Origin: Bacteroidota bacterium
GTDB lineage: Bacteria > Bacteroidota > Bacteroidia > Bacteroidales > SZUA-534
Reading direction: 5' to 3'
Length of the DNA: 64,000 bases
Assembly (NCBI GenBank): GCA_003250355.1
Contig: QKGS01000061.1
Coordinates: 1-64,000 of the forward strand
Part shown: piece by piece, positions 55,512 through 64,000 of the stretch
How positions within the stretch are numbered: the stretch's first letter is position 1
Layout of the letters: each line of letters opens with the position of its first letter
The notes under the pieces: generated by a model
Seen by the model: the letters and a program-made list of their open reading frames with translations, nothing else
Told to the model about the DNA's origin: nothing
The model's database searches: none
Made by a program: the position numbers and the translations under genes

Positions 55512-56561
55512 ATGAATAAAATGAGCAAAGGAAAAGTATTAGTAACCGGAGGAACCGGATACATAGGATCACATACAACAGTTGAGCTTATTGAGCAAGG
55601 ATACGAAGTTGTTATTATCGACAATCTGTCGAACTCGCAAGCATTTATTGTTGACAGAATTGAACAAATTACAGGAACTCGCCCAAAGTTTTACCATTTC
55701 GATTTATTAAACGAAGCTAAACTTGATGAGTTTTTTGCTGCAAACACCGACCTTAAAGGAATTATCCACTTTGCAGCATCAAAAGCAGTAGGAGAGTCGG
55801 TACAGATACCGTTACACTATTACCGTAACAACTTAGTAAGTATGATTAACTTACTAGAAGGAATGAAGAAGTACAATATTGAGAACTTCGTATTCTCATC
55901 GTCATGTACTGTATACGGTCAGCCCGATGAGCTTCCTGTAACTGAAAATGCACCTGTTAAGCCCGCAGAATCGCCTTACGGTTACACTAAGCAGGTTAAC
56001 GAAAACATATTAAAAGACACAATTAAGTCGGGTGCTAAAATAAAAGGTATTGCTTTACGTTATTTTAATCCGGTAGGAGCACACCATTCAGGTTTAATTG
56101 GAGAATTGCCAATTGGAGTACCGGCAAACCTTATGCCGTTTATTACTCAAACAGCTTACGGTATCCGCGAGCAATTGAGCGTATTTGGCGATGATTATGA
56201 TACCCCAGATGGTTCTTGTATCCGTGATTTTATTCATGTTGTTGATTTAGCCAAAGCACATATTATTGCTATTGAGCGTATGATCGATGGTAAAAATGCT
56301 GAAGCTTACGAAATGTTCAACATTGGTACAGGTAACGGTTTTTCAGTACTTGAGCTTATTAACTCTTTCGAGAAAACAACAGGAGAGAAGCTTAACTGGA
56401 AAATGGCACCACGTCGTGCAGGCGATATTGTTAAAATATGGGCCGACACTACAATTGGTAACAACGTACTAGGTTGGAAAGCGGAAAAAACTCTCGATGA
56501 AATGACCGGTTCGGCATGGAAGTGGGAGCAAAACTACCGCTCTTCAGCTGAAGCAAAATAA
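55512..56561 (+). CDS. galE: UDP-glucose 4-epimerase
   Basis: A 349-residue Rossmann-fold SDR protein. NAD-binding GGTGYIG is at 13-19, the catalytic SSSCT at 129-133 and the YxxxK pair Y156/K160 (PYGYTK). Known reaction: interconverts UDP-galactose and UDP-glucose, closing the Leloir cycle. Full length. The first Met (55512) is used; MSKG four codons later is also possible. Confidence 0.97.
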   Translation: MNKMSKGKVLVTGGTGYIGSHTTVELIEQGYEVVIIDNLSNSQAFIVDRIEQITGTRPKFYHFDLLNEAKLDEFFAANTDLKGIIHFAASKAVGESVQIPLHYYRNNLVSMINLLEGMKKYNIENFVFSSSCTVYGQPDELPVTENAPVKPAESPYGYTKQVNENILKDTIKSGAKIKGIALRYFNPVGAHHSGLIGELPIGVPANLMPFITQTAYGIREQLSVFGDDYDTPDGSCIRDFIHVVDLAKAHIIAIERMIDGKNAEAYEMFNIGTGNGFSVLELINSFEKTTGEKLNWKMAPRRAGDIVKIWADTTIGNNVLGWKAEKTLDEMTGSAWKWEQNYRSSAEAK

Positions 56562-56566
56562 GTATA

Positions 56567-56631
56567 AAGTTTTAGGTTATAAGTTCTAAGTAAAACAACC
56601 TATAACCTTTAACTTAAAACTTACAATCTAT
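56567..56631. repeat. Inverted repeat between galE and galK
   Basis: AGGTTATA (56574-56581) pairs with TATAACCT (56601-56608), with AGTTTTA and TAAAACT outside it, in a gap made of repeated AACTTATAA-like words. No T-tract follows. Confidence 0.5.
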
Positions 56632-56678
56632 AACTCTGAAATAAAACTCTAAACAATAACTCGAAAATTAAATTAAAA

Positions 56679-57956
56679 ATGCCAACTATTCAATCATTAA
56701 CTGAAAAGTTAAACAACGGCGACAATGCTTCTTTTAAGGAGCTTTACGGAAACGATTCCGCAGTGTTAAAATCAATGGCCAACCGCTATGTAAAGTACAT
56801 GAACGAGTATAAAGATACTTTCGGTTCCGACGAAGTAACCCTTTTCAGCTCACCCGGACGTACCGAGGTAGGTGGCAACCATACCGACCACCAGTTAGGT
56901 CGTGTACTTGCTGGTGCTGTTAACCTCGATAATATTGCTGTTGCTTCAGCAAATGGTACTAATATTGTGAAAATAAACTCAGTAGGGTTCAAGCCTTTTG
57001 AAGTAGATTTATCTGATTTAAGTATAACAGAATTTGCTGTAACTCCGGGTAATCTTGTAAAAGCTATAGCTAAAGGAATTAAAGACCTTGGTTTACAAAT
57101 AGGCGGATTCAACGCTGTAATTCACGGATCGGTTCCGGAAGGTTCAGGTTTAAGTTCTTCTGCTTCATTTGAGGTGCTTATTGGGGCTATTTTCAGTCAT
57201 TTGTTTAACAATGGAAAATTAGACCCTGTTGATAACGCTAAAATAGGTCAGAAAGCAGAGCACGCTTGTAAAAAATTCTGTGGCCTTATGGACCAGACAG
57301 CTTGTGCCGTAGGTGGTTTCATTACAATCGACTTTGCCGATGCTGCAAACCCGATTGTAAAAGCATTAGATTTCGATTTCGCTAAAACAGGATACTCTCT
57401 TGTTATTACAAATACAGGTGGTAGCCACGGAGGATTAGACGCTGAGTACAATTCGTTACCGGGTGAAATGAAATCGGTAGCTAAAGAACTTGGACAAGAA
57501 GTTCTTCGTCCACTTTCGTTAAATGACGTAGTAAAAGGAGCTCCGGCTATTCGTTCTAAAGTTGGTGACCGTGCTTTACTTCGTTCTATCCACTTCCAAA
57601 GAGATAACGCTCGTGTTGTAGAACAAGTTGCTGCATTAGAAGAGAACCGTTTCCAGGATTTCTTAGGAATGGTAATAGAATCAGGTTTTAGTTCATATAT
57701 GTATAACCAAAATATTTATGTATTAAAAGAGCCAGAATACCAACCGGTAGCATTAGGTCTTGGATTAAGTGATGTAGTGCTTAAAGGAAAAGGAGCTTGG
57801 CGTGTACACGGTGGTGGATTTGCAGGAACTATCCAGGCATTTGTACCAAACGATATATTAGATGAGTATATCTCAACACTGGAATCAGTATTCGGAGAAG
57901 GTAACTGTCATAAGTTATTTATCCGTTCTAAAGGTTCTGTTAAAGTAGAATTATAA
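56679..57956 (+). CDS. galK: Galactokinase
   Basis: A 425-residue GHMP kinase, in the longer form found in Bacteroidota. The substrate-binding motif PGRTEVGGNHTDHQ (59-72) replaces the enterobacterial PGRVNLIGEHTDY. The ATP-binding loop VPEGSGLSSSASFE is at about 150-163 and the C-terminal motif GGGFAGTIQAF near 378. Known reaction: galactose + ATP to galactose-1-phosphate. It lies between galE and the sugar transporter in the operon. Confidence 0.95.
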   Translation: MPTIQSLTEKLNNGDNASFKELYGNDSAVLKSMANRYVKYMNEYKDTFGSDEVTLFSSPGRTEVGGNHTDHQLGRVLAGAVNLDNIAVASANGTNIVKINSVGFKPFEVDLSDLSITEFAVTPGNLVKAIAKGIKDLGLQIGGFNAVIHGSVPEGSGLSSSASFEVLIGAIFSHLFNNGKLDPVDNAKIGQKAEHACKKFCGLMDQTACAVGGFITIDFADAANPIVKALDFDFAKTGYSLVITNTGGSHGGLDAEYNSLPGEMKSVAKELGQEVLRPLSLNDVVKGAPAIRSKVGDRALLRSIHFQRDNARVVEQVAALEENRFQDFLGMVIESGFSSYMYNQNIYVLKEPEYQPVALGLGLSDVVLKGKGAWRVHGGGFAGTIQAFVPNDILDEYISTLESVFGEGNCHKLFIRSKGSVKVEL

Positions 57957-57966
57957 ACTTGGTATG

Positions 57967-58033
57967 TGAGATATGAGTAATGAGATTGTGAGTATATTGT
58001 TTTTAGTACTCATATCTCACTACTCACAATCTC
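57967..58033. repeat. Interleaved inverted repeats between galK and the transporter
   Basis: TGAGATATGAGTA (57967-57979) pairs perfectly with TACTCATATCTCA (58007-58019), and TGAGATTGTGAGTA (57981-57994) pairs with TACTCACAATCTC (58021-58033). The order is A B A' B', so the two pairs cannot form as simple nested hairpins at once; A and B are also similar, allowing B with A'. An open frame through this gap before 58066 is not the gene start. Confidence 0.65.
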
Positions 58034-58065
58034 TGTACTATCAAATCAAATTAATTAAAATCATT

Positions 58066-59292
58066 ATGACTAATCAAAAACAAAATTTCGCTGTACCATT
58101 TGCGATTATGTCGTTCCTGTTATTCCTTTTAGGATTTGTAACATGGATCAACAACATTTTGGTACCTTTTATGAAAGTACAGTTTAGCATTACAGAAAGC
58201 CAGGCTCAGTTAGTTAGTGCAGCATTCTTTAGTGCTTACATTATTTCAATTCCGGTAGGTGGAATTGTTAAAAAAATCGGTTATAAAATGAGCGTTATTA
58301 TAGGTTCATTTATTACAGGTGTGGGATGTGCAATTTTTGTTCCTGCTCTTGGAATAGGTTACGGAATGGTATTAGGTGGATTATTTGTTACTGCAATTGG
58401 TGTTGTAGTACTTCAGGTAGCTGCTAACCCTTATGTAATTGCTTTAGGTACTCCTGAGACTTCTTCATCTCGTTTAACTCTTGCAATGGCTATTAACTCA
58501 ATGGCTGCTGTATTAGCACCAATTATTGGTGGTATGATTTTAGATTCAAGCGGTGATTCTATTCAGGTTAATGAAGCATTGGCAAAAACTATGTTTATTG
58601 CATTAGCTGCAATTTCAATAGGTACTGCTGTAATATTAGTATTTATGAATTTACCTGCTATTGAAGATGCTTCGGAAGAAACATCTGATAAACCGGCACG
58701 TAGTGCATGGAGCTATCCACAGGTTATTCTTGGATTAATAGCTATTGGTATGTACATGGGGCTTGAAGTTGGAGTAGGTAACTATTTCCTTAACTATGTT
58801 GAATATAACGTTCCTGGAAAAACAATGGCATTTGCATCTAAAATATTAGGATTCTACCCATTAGGTTTCTTTATTGGCCGATTAATCGGAGCAGGATTAC
58901 TTAAGAAATTTGAACCTACAAAAGTATTATTGGTTAATTCAGTAATTTGTGTTGTTTTACTTGCAGCATTCTTTGTAACTAAAGGTTCACAGTTCTCTAT
59001 CTGGCCTTTAATTGCACAGGGATTATTTCTTTCAATAATGTGGTCTGTACTGTTTGACCTTTCTATGAAAGATGTACCTGCATCTGCGGGAAAATTAGCA
59101 TCTGGTATTATTTGTACAGGTGTTGTATTCGTAGGGGTTTGGATGTTCATTATGGGTAAAGTAGTAGAGGGTTCATCAATTATGGTAGAAGGTAAAGAAG
59201 TTACCAACTATGGTATTGCTTATGCATTCTTCTTCTTGTTCTACGCATACATTATATTCTTTGCAGCAAAAGGAGCAAAAATTAGAAAGTAA
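58066..59292 (+). CDS. Galactose/glucose-type MFS proton symporter
   Basis: A 408-residue protein with about twelve membrane segments, started at the ATG at 58066 (MTNQKQNFAVPFAIMSF) because the longer frame from 57973 reads through a palindrome. The motif GFVTWINNILVPFMK in segment 1 and QVAANPYVIALG match the FucP/GluP sugar:H+ symporters. Its place between galK and galM makes galactose the likely substrate. It is a distant relative of the transporter at 37089-38348. Confidence 0.88.
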   Translation: MTNQKQNFAVPFAIMSFLLFLLGFVTWINNILVPFMKVQFSITESQAQLVSAAFFSAYIISIPVGGIVKKIGYKMSVIIGSFITGVGCAIFVPALGIGYGMVLGGLFVTAIGVVVLQVAANPYVIALGTPETSSSRLTLAMAINSMAAVLAPIIGGMILDSSGDSIQVNEALAKTMFIALAAISIGTAVILVFMNLPAIEDASEETSDKPARSAWSYPQVILGLIAIGMYMGLEVGVGNYFLNYVEYNVPGKTMAFASKILGFYPLGFFIGRLIGAGLLKKFEPTKVLLVNSVICVVLLAAFFVTKGSQFSIWPLIAQGLFLSIMWSVLFDLSMKDVPASAGKLASGIICTGVVFVGVWMFIMGKVVEGSSIMVEGKEVTNYGIAYAFFFLFYAYIIFFAAKGAKIRK

Positions 59293-59295
59293 TTT

Positions 59296-59398
59296 GTTAG
59301 TAGTGAGTATTGAGATTTGAGTACTGAGATATTGGTAATTGGGAAGTTTGCTGTATTGCATTCTACTCACTACTCACTACTCACTACTCACTACTCAA
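59296..59398. repeat. TACTCAC tandem repeat and inverted copies before galM
   Basis: Five units of TACTCAC (the last ending in A) run from 59364 to 59398. Complementary GTGAGTA/GAGTA words occur at about 59298-59328, so the region can fold in several registers. The same word family appears in the galK-transporter gap. Confidence 0.65.
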
Positions 59399-59410
59399 AA
59401 TCTATAAAAT

Positions 59411-60421
59411 ATGAAAATATACACATTAAAAAATAACAATAACGTAGAGATTGACTTTATTCCACGAGGAGGACAGGTTATTTCAATGCGTGTGCCCGAT
59501 GCTAAAGGAAACGTTACTGATGTAGTAATTGGATACGATACATTAGAAGAGGCTCTTAAAGGTGATGCTTATCTGGCAGCTATTTGCGGTCGTTTTGCAA
59601 ACCGTATTGCTAATGGTAAATTTGAGCTTGACGGAAAAGCTTACACTCTTGATGTAAACAACGGACCTAATCACTTGCATGGTGGAAACGAAGGTTTTAA
59701 CCTTAAAGAGTGGTGTGTTGAAGAAGCTACTGTAGAAGGAGCTACTTCAGCTTACAAACTTACATTAGTAAGCCCTGACGGCGACCAAGGTTATCCTGGA
59801 GAACTTACTGTTACAGTTATTTACAGCTTAAACAATGCAAACGAGTTTAAAATTGAGTACAAAGCTACAACTACAGCTCCTACAGTTATAAACTTAACCA
59901 GCCACCCTTATTTCAACCTTAATGGCGAAGGTGATGTAAATAATCATGACTTAACACTTATGTGTGATAATTACACACCAATTGACGAGAAACAAGGTAC
60001 TTGTATCGGAGAAATTGCTCCTGTTGCTGGAACTGTTATGGATTTTACTAAAACTAAAAAAATTGCAGAAGCAAGTAACAGCGATTTCCCACAAATGGCA
60101 CTTGGTGGTGGTGGTTTAGATCACAACTTTGTTGTTAATGGTGGAGGTAAAGGTAAAGTGGTAAAAGCTGCTGTTCTTACTGCACCTGAATCGGGTAGAA
60201 CATTAGAGGTTTATACTGACCAACCGGGAGTTCAGCTTTATACAGGTAACCACTTCGATGGTAGTGATACAGGAAAAGGGCAAAAGCCAATGGTAAAACA
60301 AGCCGGAATTGCTTTTGAAACACAAATTTTCCCAAATTCACCTAATTGTGAAAGCTACCCCAATGCGGTATTGCGTCCGGGTGAAACTTATAGGCACACT
60401 TGTATTTATAAGTTTTGTTAA
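59411..60421 (+). CDS. galM: Aldose 1-epimerase (mutarotase)
   Basis: A 336-residue protein of the galactose mutarotase fold. Motifs: GRFANRIANGKF, GPNHLHGG (His), TSHPYFNLNG (catalytic His) and AFETQIFPNSPN (catalytic Glu) near the end. Known reaction: interconverts alpha- and beta-galactose, feeding galK. No signal peptide, so cytoplasmic. Last gene of the galactose operon, with a terminator 25 bases after the stop. Confidence 0.95.
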   Translation: MKIYTLKNNNNVEIDFIPRGGQVISMRVPDAKGNVTDVVIGYDTLEEALKGDAYLAAICGRFANRIANGKFELDGKAYTLDVNNGPNHLHGGNEGFNLKEWCVEEATVEGATSAYKLTLVSPDGDQGYPGELTVTVIYSLNNANEFKIEYKATTTAPTVINLTSHPYFNLNGEGDVNNHDLTLMCDNYTPIDEKQGTCIGEIAPVAGTVMDFTKTKKIAEASNSDFPQMALGGGGLDHNFVVNGGGKGKVVKAAVLTAPESGRTLEVYTDQPGVQLYTGNHFDGSDTGKGQKPMVKQAGIAFETQIFPNSPNCESYPNAVLRPGETYRHTCIYKFC

Positions 60422-60445
60422 TAGTAATATAGTATTTCAATATAT

Positions 60446-60481
60446 TATCGGCAGTTGGTTTATTCCGGCTGCCGATTTTTT
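60446..60481 (+). terminator. Intrinsic terminator of the galactose operon
   Basis: ATCGGCAG (60447-60454) and CTGCCGAT (60469-60476) form a perfect 8-bp stem with a 14-base loop, followed by six T. It is the only clear terminator in the gal operon; the internal gaps have hairpins without T-tracts. Confidence 0.85.
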
Positions 60482-60531
60482 ATGTGTTAATCTAACAAAC
60501 TACCAGAGTAGTTACCTCCCATTGAAACAAA

Positions 60532-61773
60532 CTAGTACTCTCGTAAGCCGCGTTCAATATATTCCATTTGCCATATTTTGAATAAAAGAGAATCAGAAGG
60601 AGCTTCACTTGGCTCATTGCTCAGCAATTGCTCTATTCTATTTGTATAATCACTGCCAATATTTTCTTCTTTCAATAATGTTTTTATAGTATAAAAATAA
60701 TTAGTCCCATCGAAATTGTATTGAAGACAATCATTAGAATTACTATTATTTGGTAATAATTTAATTGTTTTATATTCAATACTATTACCATTAAAAATAC
60801 GCAAATATCCTGCTTTTGTAATTACGGCATCAGGTTGTATTTTTTGTGCTATCAATTGCCTGTATCCTGCCTTTTGAAAACGATGCTTATAATGGAATGA
60901 ACAATAGTTTATTCCAATATTAAGTCCCATTTCTTTTGCTTTAGAAATAATTTCGAGTGCCGCAAGTTCCGACTCTAAAACAATAGGTTTTTCAGCATTT
61001 ATAATAGTATACCCTCTTTTTATTAAGTTTGATGCATTATGATTGGTTAACCTAAGTTGATGCAAATTCAGATTCGTTACTCCTGCTTGTATCATATCGG
61101 GTAACATTGCTATTAAATGCTCTTTTTCTTCAAGAATGGCAGGTATTTCAATCGTTACATTTGGAATAATACCTTTTGCTTTTTTTACATTATCGAGCGA
61201 AAAACGTGTTGCACCAATATCGAAGCGTATTTCGTTCAACCCTGCATTAGCCAACATTTCAAACTTGTTTTTTTCTGCAAGAATGCCATTGGTGTACATC
61301 CAAATATATAAATCGGGATTGCAACTATTTCGAACAGTTTGCAAATAATCTAATGTACGGTCAAAATACAATAACGGCTCTCCCCCACTGAAACTAACTC
61401 CTTTAAAATTAAAATGCTTAACATACTGAGCATAATCTGAGGCATTATCAAAATCGAGTCCTTGCGTAGATGGTAATTCATCAGTATCTTGTTTAGCCGG
61501 GCAATAGAAACACGAAGCATTACATTTATTTGTTATAAACAAGCAACTCCATTTGCCGGCACCACATATTGAACACCCATTTGAAATATGATTATAAAAA
61601 GGTTTTGTACCATTATACAATATATCGTTATCAACAACCGATAATAGTTTTGTACGCTGCGCTTCAAAATCGTAAGCAGCATAAGGATTCAGCCAATTGA
61701 TTTCAGACCATGATGCAAACTCTGTTTTATTTTTATTAACCAACGAGTTTAGCCAAAGAAACATTGCTTCCAT
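60532..61773 (-). CDS. Radical SAM protein of unknown function
   Basis: A 413-residue protein. The [4Fe-4S]-SAM motif is C84-x3-C88-x2-C91 (KCNASCFYCP), followed by FSGGEPLLY (SAM/GGEP motif). Three more cysteines just upstream (C67, C70, C77 in NGCSICGAGKWSC) and one in GINYCSFHYK (about 283) could hold an extra cluster. There is no SPASM domain at the C-terminus. The start may be at the first Met or Met4. It converges with the galactose operon, and no substrate peptide or partner gene is visible nearby. Confidence 0.8.
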   Translation of the reverse strand: MEAMFLWLNSLVNKNKTEFASWSEINWLNPYAAYDFEAQRTKLLSVVDNDILYNGTKPFYNHISNGCSICGAGKWSCLFITNKCNASCFYCPAKQDTDELPSTQGLDFDNASDYAQYVKHFNFKGVSFSGGEPLLYFDRTLDYLQTVRNSCNPDLYIWMYTNGILAEKNKFEMLANAGLNEIRFDIGATRFSLDNVKKAKGIIPNVTIEIPAILEEKEHLIAMLPDMIQAGVTNLNLHQLRLTNHNASNLIKRGYTIINAEKPIVLESELAALEIISKAKEMGLNIGINYCSFHYKHRFQKAGYRQLIAQKIQPDAVITKAGYLRIFNGNSIEYKTIKLLPNNSNSNDCLQYNFDGTNYFYTIKTLLKEENIGSDYTNRIEQLLSNEPSEAPSDSLLFKIWQMEYIERGLREY

Positions 61774-62183
61774 GTAAATAATAAATAATTAATTGTTGAT
61801 TTTTTCCGCAGTATTTGTTGGAATAAAGAGTGTAGTCAAAAAATATTCTTAGTATTATGCAGGAATTAAATTTAAAAAATCTATATATCTGCTAATGACT
61901 ACTAATTGCAGTAAATTTACAAATCGGAGAATATATATAGAAACATAAGCATCTGCTCAGGCTTATATGCTGAATAAAGACTATATATACAATTTGTCAT
62001 GTTTTATTTTAAAAGAATGCAAATATAATATTTATAACTAATCGGGAATCAAGTTTTATGATTTGCAAAAAATATCTTTATTGAAAATTATCACACAGCA
62101 TTTTTTTATTATCATAATTCCAATGGATTTTTTAGTACTAATTTTTCCATTACAATAGATATATAGAAACAATACTAACCAAT
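61774..62183. other. Non-coding gap
   Basis: 410 very AT-rich bases between the divergent radical SAM and ATPase genes. The last 40 bases probably encode the true N-terminus of the ATPase (see that gene). I see no other gene or strong repeat here. Confidence 0.45.
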
Positions 62184-63281
62184 TTGCTTTTTAAAGGTAA
62201 AGCACTAGTTCTTATTGGTGCCCGACAAGTAGGTAAAACAACAGTACTAAAAAGCTTAGTTCAAAAATTTGAAAATACATTATGGCTTAATGCTGATGAA
62301 TTAAATATAAAAGAAAGGTTAACAAACCCAACATTGAATACACTTTCGGGGATTGTTGGTAACTATAAAATTGTTGTAATAGATGAAATACAACGGATTG
62401 AAAATGCCGGACTTTTGCTAAAACTTTTAGTTGACAACTTTAAAAACACTCAATTTATAGCTACCGGTTCTTCGGCATTAGAAATATCAGAAACTATATT
62501 TGAGCCAATGACAGGAAGGCAGTTTACATTTCATTTATTCCCCTTTAGTTTACAGGAATTGTACAATAATAAATCACCATTTGAAATAGAGCTGGAATTA
62601 CCATTTCATTTGGTTTATGGGTGTTATCCGGAAGTATGTACTACCCGCAATATAGCAGAGATGATTCTTTCTAATCTTGCTCAGCAATATTTATACAAAG
62701 ATGTACTGGTTTGGAAAGATATACGCAAACCTCAGCTTTTAGATAAGCTTTTACGATTATTGGCATTTCAGTTAGGTGCAGAAGAAGTATCGATTAATGA
62801 ACTAGCCAATCAACCTCAAGTTAAACAGGCTACTGTTGAGAGTTATATTGATTTGCTTGAAAAATCATTTGTTATATACCGACTTAAAGCTCACTCAAGT
62901 AATAGTAGAAAAGAGGTTACCAAAATGAGTAAAATATTGTTTTGGGATAATGGTATTAGAAATGCAATAATTGAGGATTTCCGCGACTTAACAAGCAGAA
63001 ATGATCAGGGAGTACTATTTGAGAATTTCATGATAAGTGAACGTATTAAGCAAAATTCATGGCAAAACCCTAAAGCAAAGAGTCACTTTTGGAGAAACCT
63101 TAATCAAAGTGAAGTTGATTATGTTGAGGTTAATAGCGGAAAGCTTTCGGGCTATGAATTTAAGTGGAATACAACAAAAAACAACAGAGTTACAAGGGCA
63201 TTTACTAATATTTACCCCGATGCTGACACTAAAGTAATTACGCCTACTGACTTTGTAAATTTTGCTTTTTTAAAGGAATAG
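62184..63281 (+). CDS. DUF4143-type ATP-binding protein
   Basis: A 365-residue AAA-fold ATPase: Walker A GARQVGKTT (12-20), Walker B VVIDE (64-68), a GSSALEIS sensor region, then the DUF4143 C-terminal part (KSFVIYRLKAHSSN, YVEVNSGKLSGYEFKWN). Function of the family is unknown; some members associate with mobile or defence loci. The only start in the open frame is TTG (62184), yet family-like sequence (N-R-Y-I-E-T-I-L-T-N-L) lies in frame just upstream with no ATG, GTG or TTG. The start codon may have been lost, or a rare start is used. Confidence 0.75.
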   Translation: MLFKGKALVLIGARQVGKTTVLKSLVQKFENTLWLNADELNIKERLTNPTLNTLSGIVGNYKIVVIDEIQRIENAGLLLKLLVDNFKNTQFIATGSSALEISETIFEPMTGRQFTFHLFPFSLQELYNNKSPFEIELELPFHLVYGCYPEVCTTRNIAEMILSNLAQQYLYKDVLVWKDIRKPQLLDKLLRLLAFQLGAEEVSINELANQPQVKQATVESYIDLLEKSFVIYRLKAHSSNSRKEVTKMSKILFWDNGIRNAIIEDFRDLTSRNDQGVLFENFMISERIKQNSWQNPKAKSHFWRNLNQSEVDYVEVNSGKLSGYEFKWNTTKNNRVTRAFTNIYPDADTKVITPTDFVNFAFLKE

Positions 63282-63327
63282 ATTTAAAACCTCGTTAACA
63301 ATTAAATTCAAAGGCTTAGGAATATCT

Positions 63328-63984
63328 TTAATCGTCATCATCCTCGTATTCATGGTATTCATACACATAATCGTATTGATTTCCCCAAGTAACTGAAACC
63401 GATGAACCATCAGGCGCCGGGGTGAAGTTAAGAGGCTTTTTGCGGTAATACCATGCAAGAAAGAAACCTGAAACTGCTCCGAACAAATGTCCTTCCCAGC
63501 TTATTCCGGTATTTTGCGGAAGCATGCCCCAAACTATACTTCCGTACAGAAATACAACTACAAGCGAAATAGCCCCCAACCCTTTGCTTTTACGGATTAC
63601 TCCGCTAAAAAACAAGAAGAACGCAAGTCCGTAGACTATACCGCTTGCTCCAATATGTGTTGATTCCCTGCCTCCTATCCAAAGTAGTATTCCTGATATT
63701 ACCCAGTTAAGAAAAAAAACCCTATAAGCAATAAGACGATAGAAATAGAAAAGAAAGAACGACAATACCGCAAACGATACTGTATTGGAGAATATATGTT
63801 TTAAATCGGCATGAGCAAATGGCGATAAAATAATACCGTGAAGTCCCTGCAATTCGAGTGGTTTTATACCAATAATTGCCATACGGTAATTCAGTAAATT
63901 GAATGTAGTATAAAACACCCACATAACTATCAGAAACAATACCGGAAACCATACCGCATGGGCTAAACGGCGTTTCTCATTCAA
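63328..63984 (-). CDS. Rhomboid intramembrane serine protease
   Basis: A 218-residue protein with six hydrophobic segments. The catalytic dyad is S114 (IGASG) and H166 (WEGHLFGAVSG), with the supporting HIFSN motif (N67). The C-terminal tail is acidic (YEYHEYEDDDD) and cytosolic. Known role: cleaves membrane-spanning segments of other proteins. The gene's upstream context lies beyond the window. It converges with the ATPase gene, with 46 bases between stops. Confidence 0.92.
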   Translation of the reverse strand: MNEKRRLAHAVWFPVLFLIVMWVFYTTFNLLNYRMAIIGIKPLELQGLHGIILSPFAHADLKHIFSNTVSFAVLSFFLFYFYRLIAYRVFFLNWVISGILLWIGGRESTHIGASGIVYGLAFFLFFSGVIRKSKGLGAISLVVVFLYGSIVWGMLPQNTGISWEGHLFGAVSGFFLAWYYRKKPLNFTPAPDGSSVSVTWGNQYDYVYEYHEYEDDDD

Positions 63985-64000
63985 AGCAGGGGCATTTTGA

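Noticed and set aside
59364-59398. TACTCAC repeats as a CRISPR array
   Set aside because: Units are 7 bp without spacers and no cas genes are present; this is a simple tandem repeat.

Overview
This 64 kb window is an AT-rich chromosome segment from a member of the Bacteroidota, probably an anaerobic or facultatively fermentative one. The evidence is a type IX secretion (T9SS) sorting domain on a secreted carbohydrate-binding protein, Bacteroidota-style promoters (TTG / TAnnTTTG), SusD-free outer-membrane beta-barrel and TPR gene pairs, a hybrid-cluster protein, and a Pta/AckA/Buk fermentation set. I see no tRNA, rRNA or CRISPR array.

Region 1 (1-10.5 kb) is accessory DNA and the most interesting part. 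Genes sit singly or as tiny operons between long imperfect palindromes. The outer 9-12 bp ends of these palindromes are complementary across each gene unit (10-18/4118-4126, 4243-4254/6151-6162, 7650-7659/8791-8800, 9967-9975/10443-10451). That is the layout of integron gene cassettes flanked by attC sites. A tyrosine recombinase (6187-7308) with an unusual N-terminal extension and no visible IntI-specific insertion sits between the two arms of one palindrome, and the cassettes are read outward from it on both sides. The cargo is an Rhs-tip protein with a JAMM-like motif, a possible immunity protein and two transglutaminase-like paralogues; a hybrid cluster protein with a BFD-type [2Fe-2S] protein; a Fic-fold protein lacking the catalytic His; a MazF-type toxin-antitoxin pair; and a Rpn-family remnant.

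Region 2 (10.6-36 kb) encodes a cytosolic hybrid histidine kinase, a thioredoxin-fold envelope protein, small envelope proteins, a three-gene operon for two lipoproteins and a giant repeat protein with 21 TPR-like units, lipid acyltransferases (including an OlsF/GlsF-like fusion), a class IV aminotransferase, a GldN-like protein, and a large TPR protein with its outer-membrane barrel partner.

Region 3 (36-47 kb) is core metabolism and housekeeping: a sugar MFS transporter, der, era, buk, ackA, pta, xerD, plsY and a DUF4407 membrane protein. Several intrinsic terminators here are clear.

Region 4 (47-53.6 kb) holds a secreted protein with three carbohydrate-binding modules, two Big_2-like domains and a T9SS sorting domain, followed by decayed or interrupted envelope genes and two barrel proteins.

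Region 5 (53.6-60.5 kb) is a complete galactose (Leloir) operon: a Nudix-fold regulator with a destroyed catalytic box, galT, galE, galK, an MFS sugar transporter and galM, closed by an intrinsic terminator. The four gaps from galT to galM each contain a different inverted repeat. The window ends with a radical SAM protein, a DUF4143-type ATPase and a rhomboid protease.
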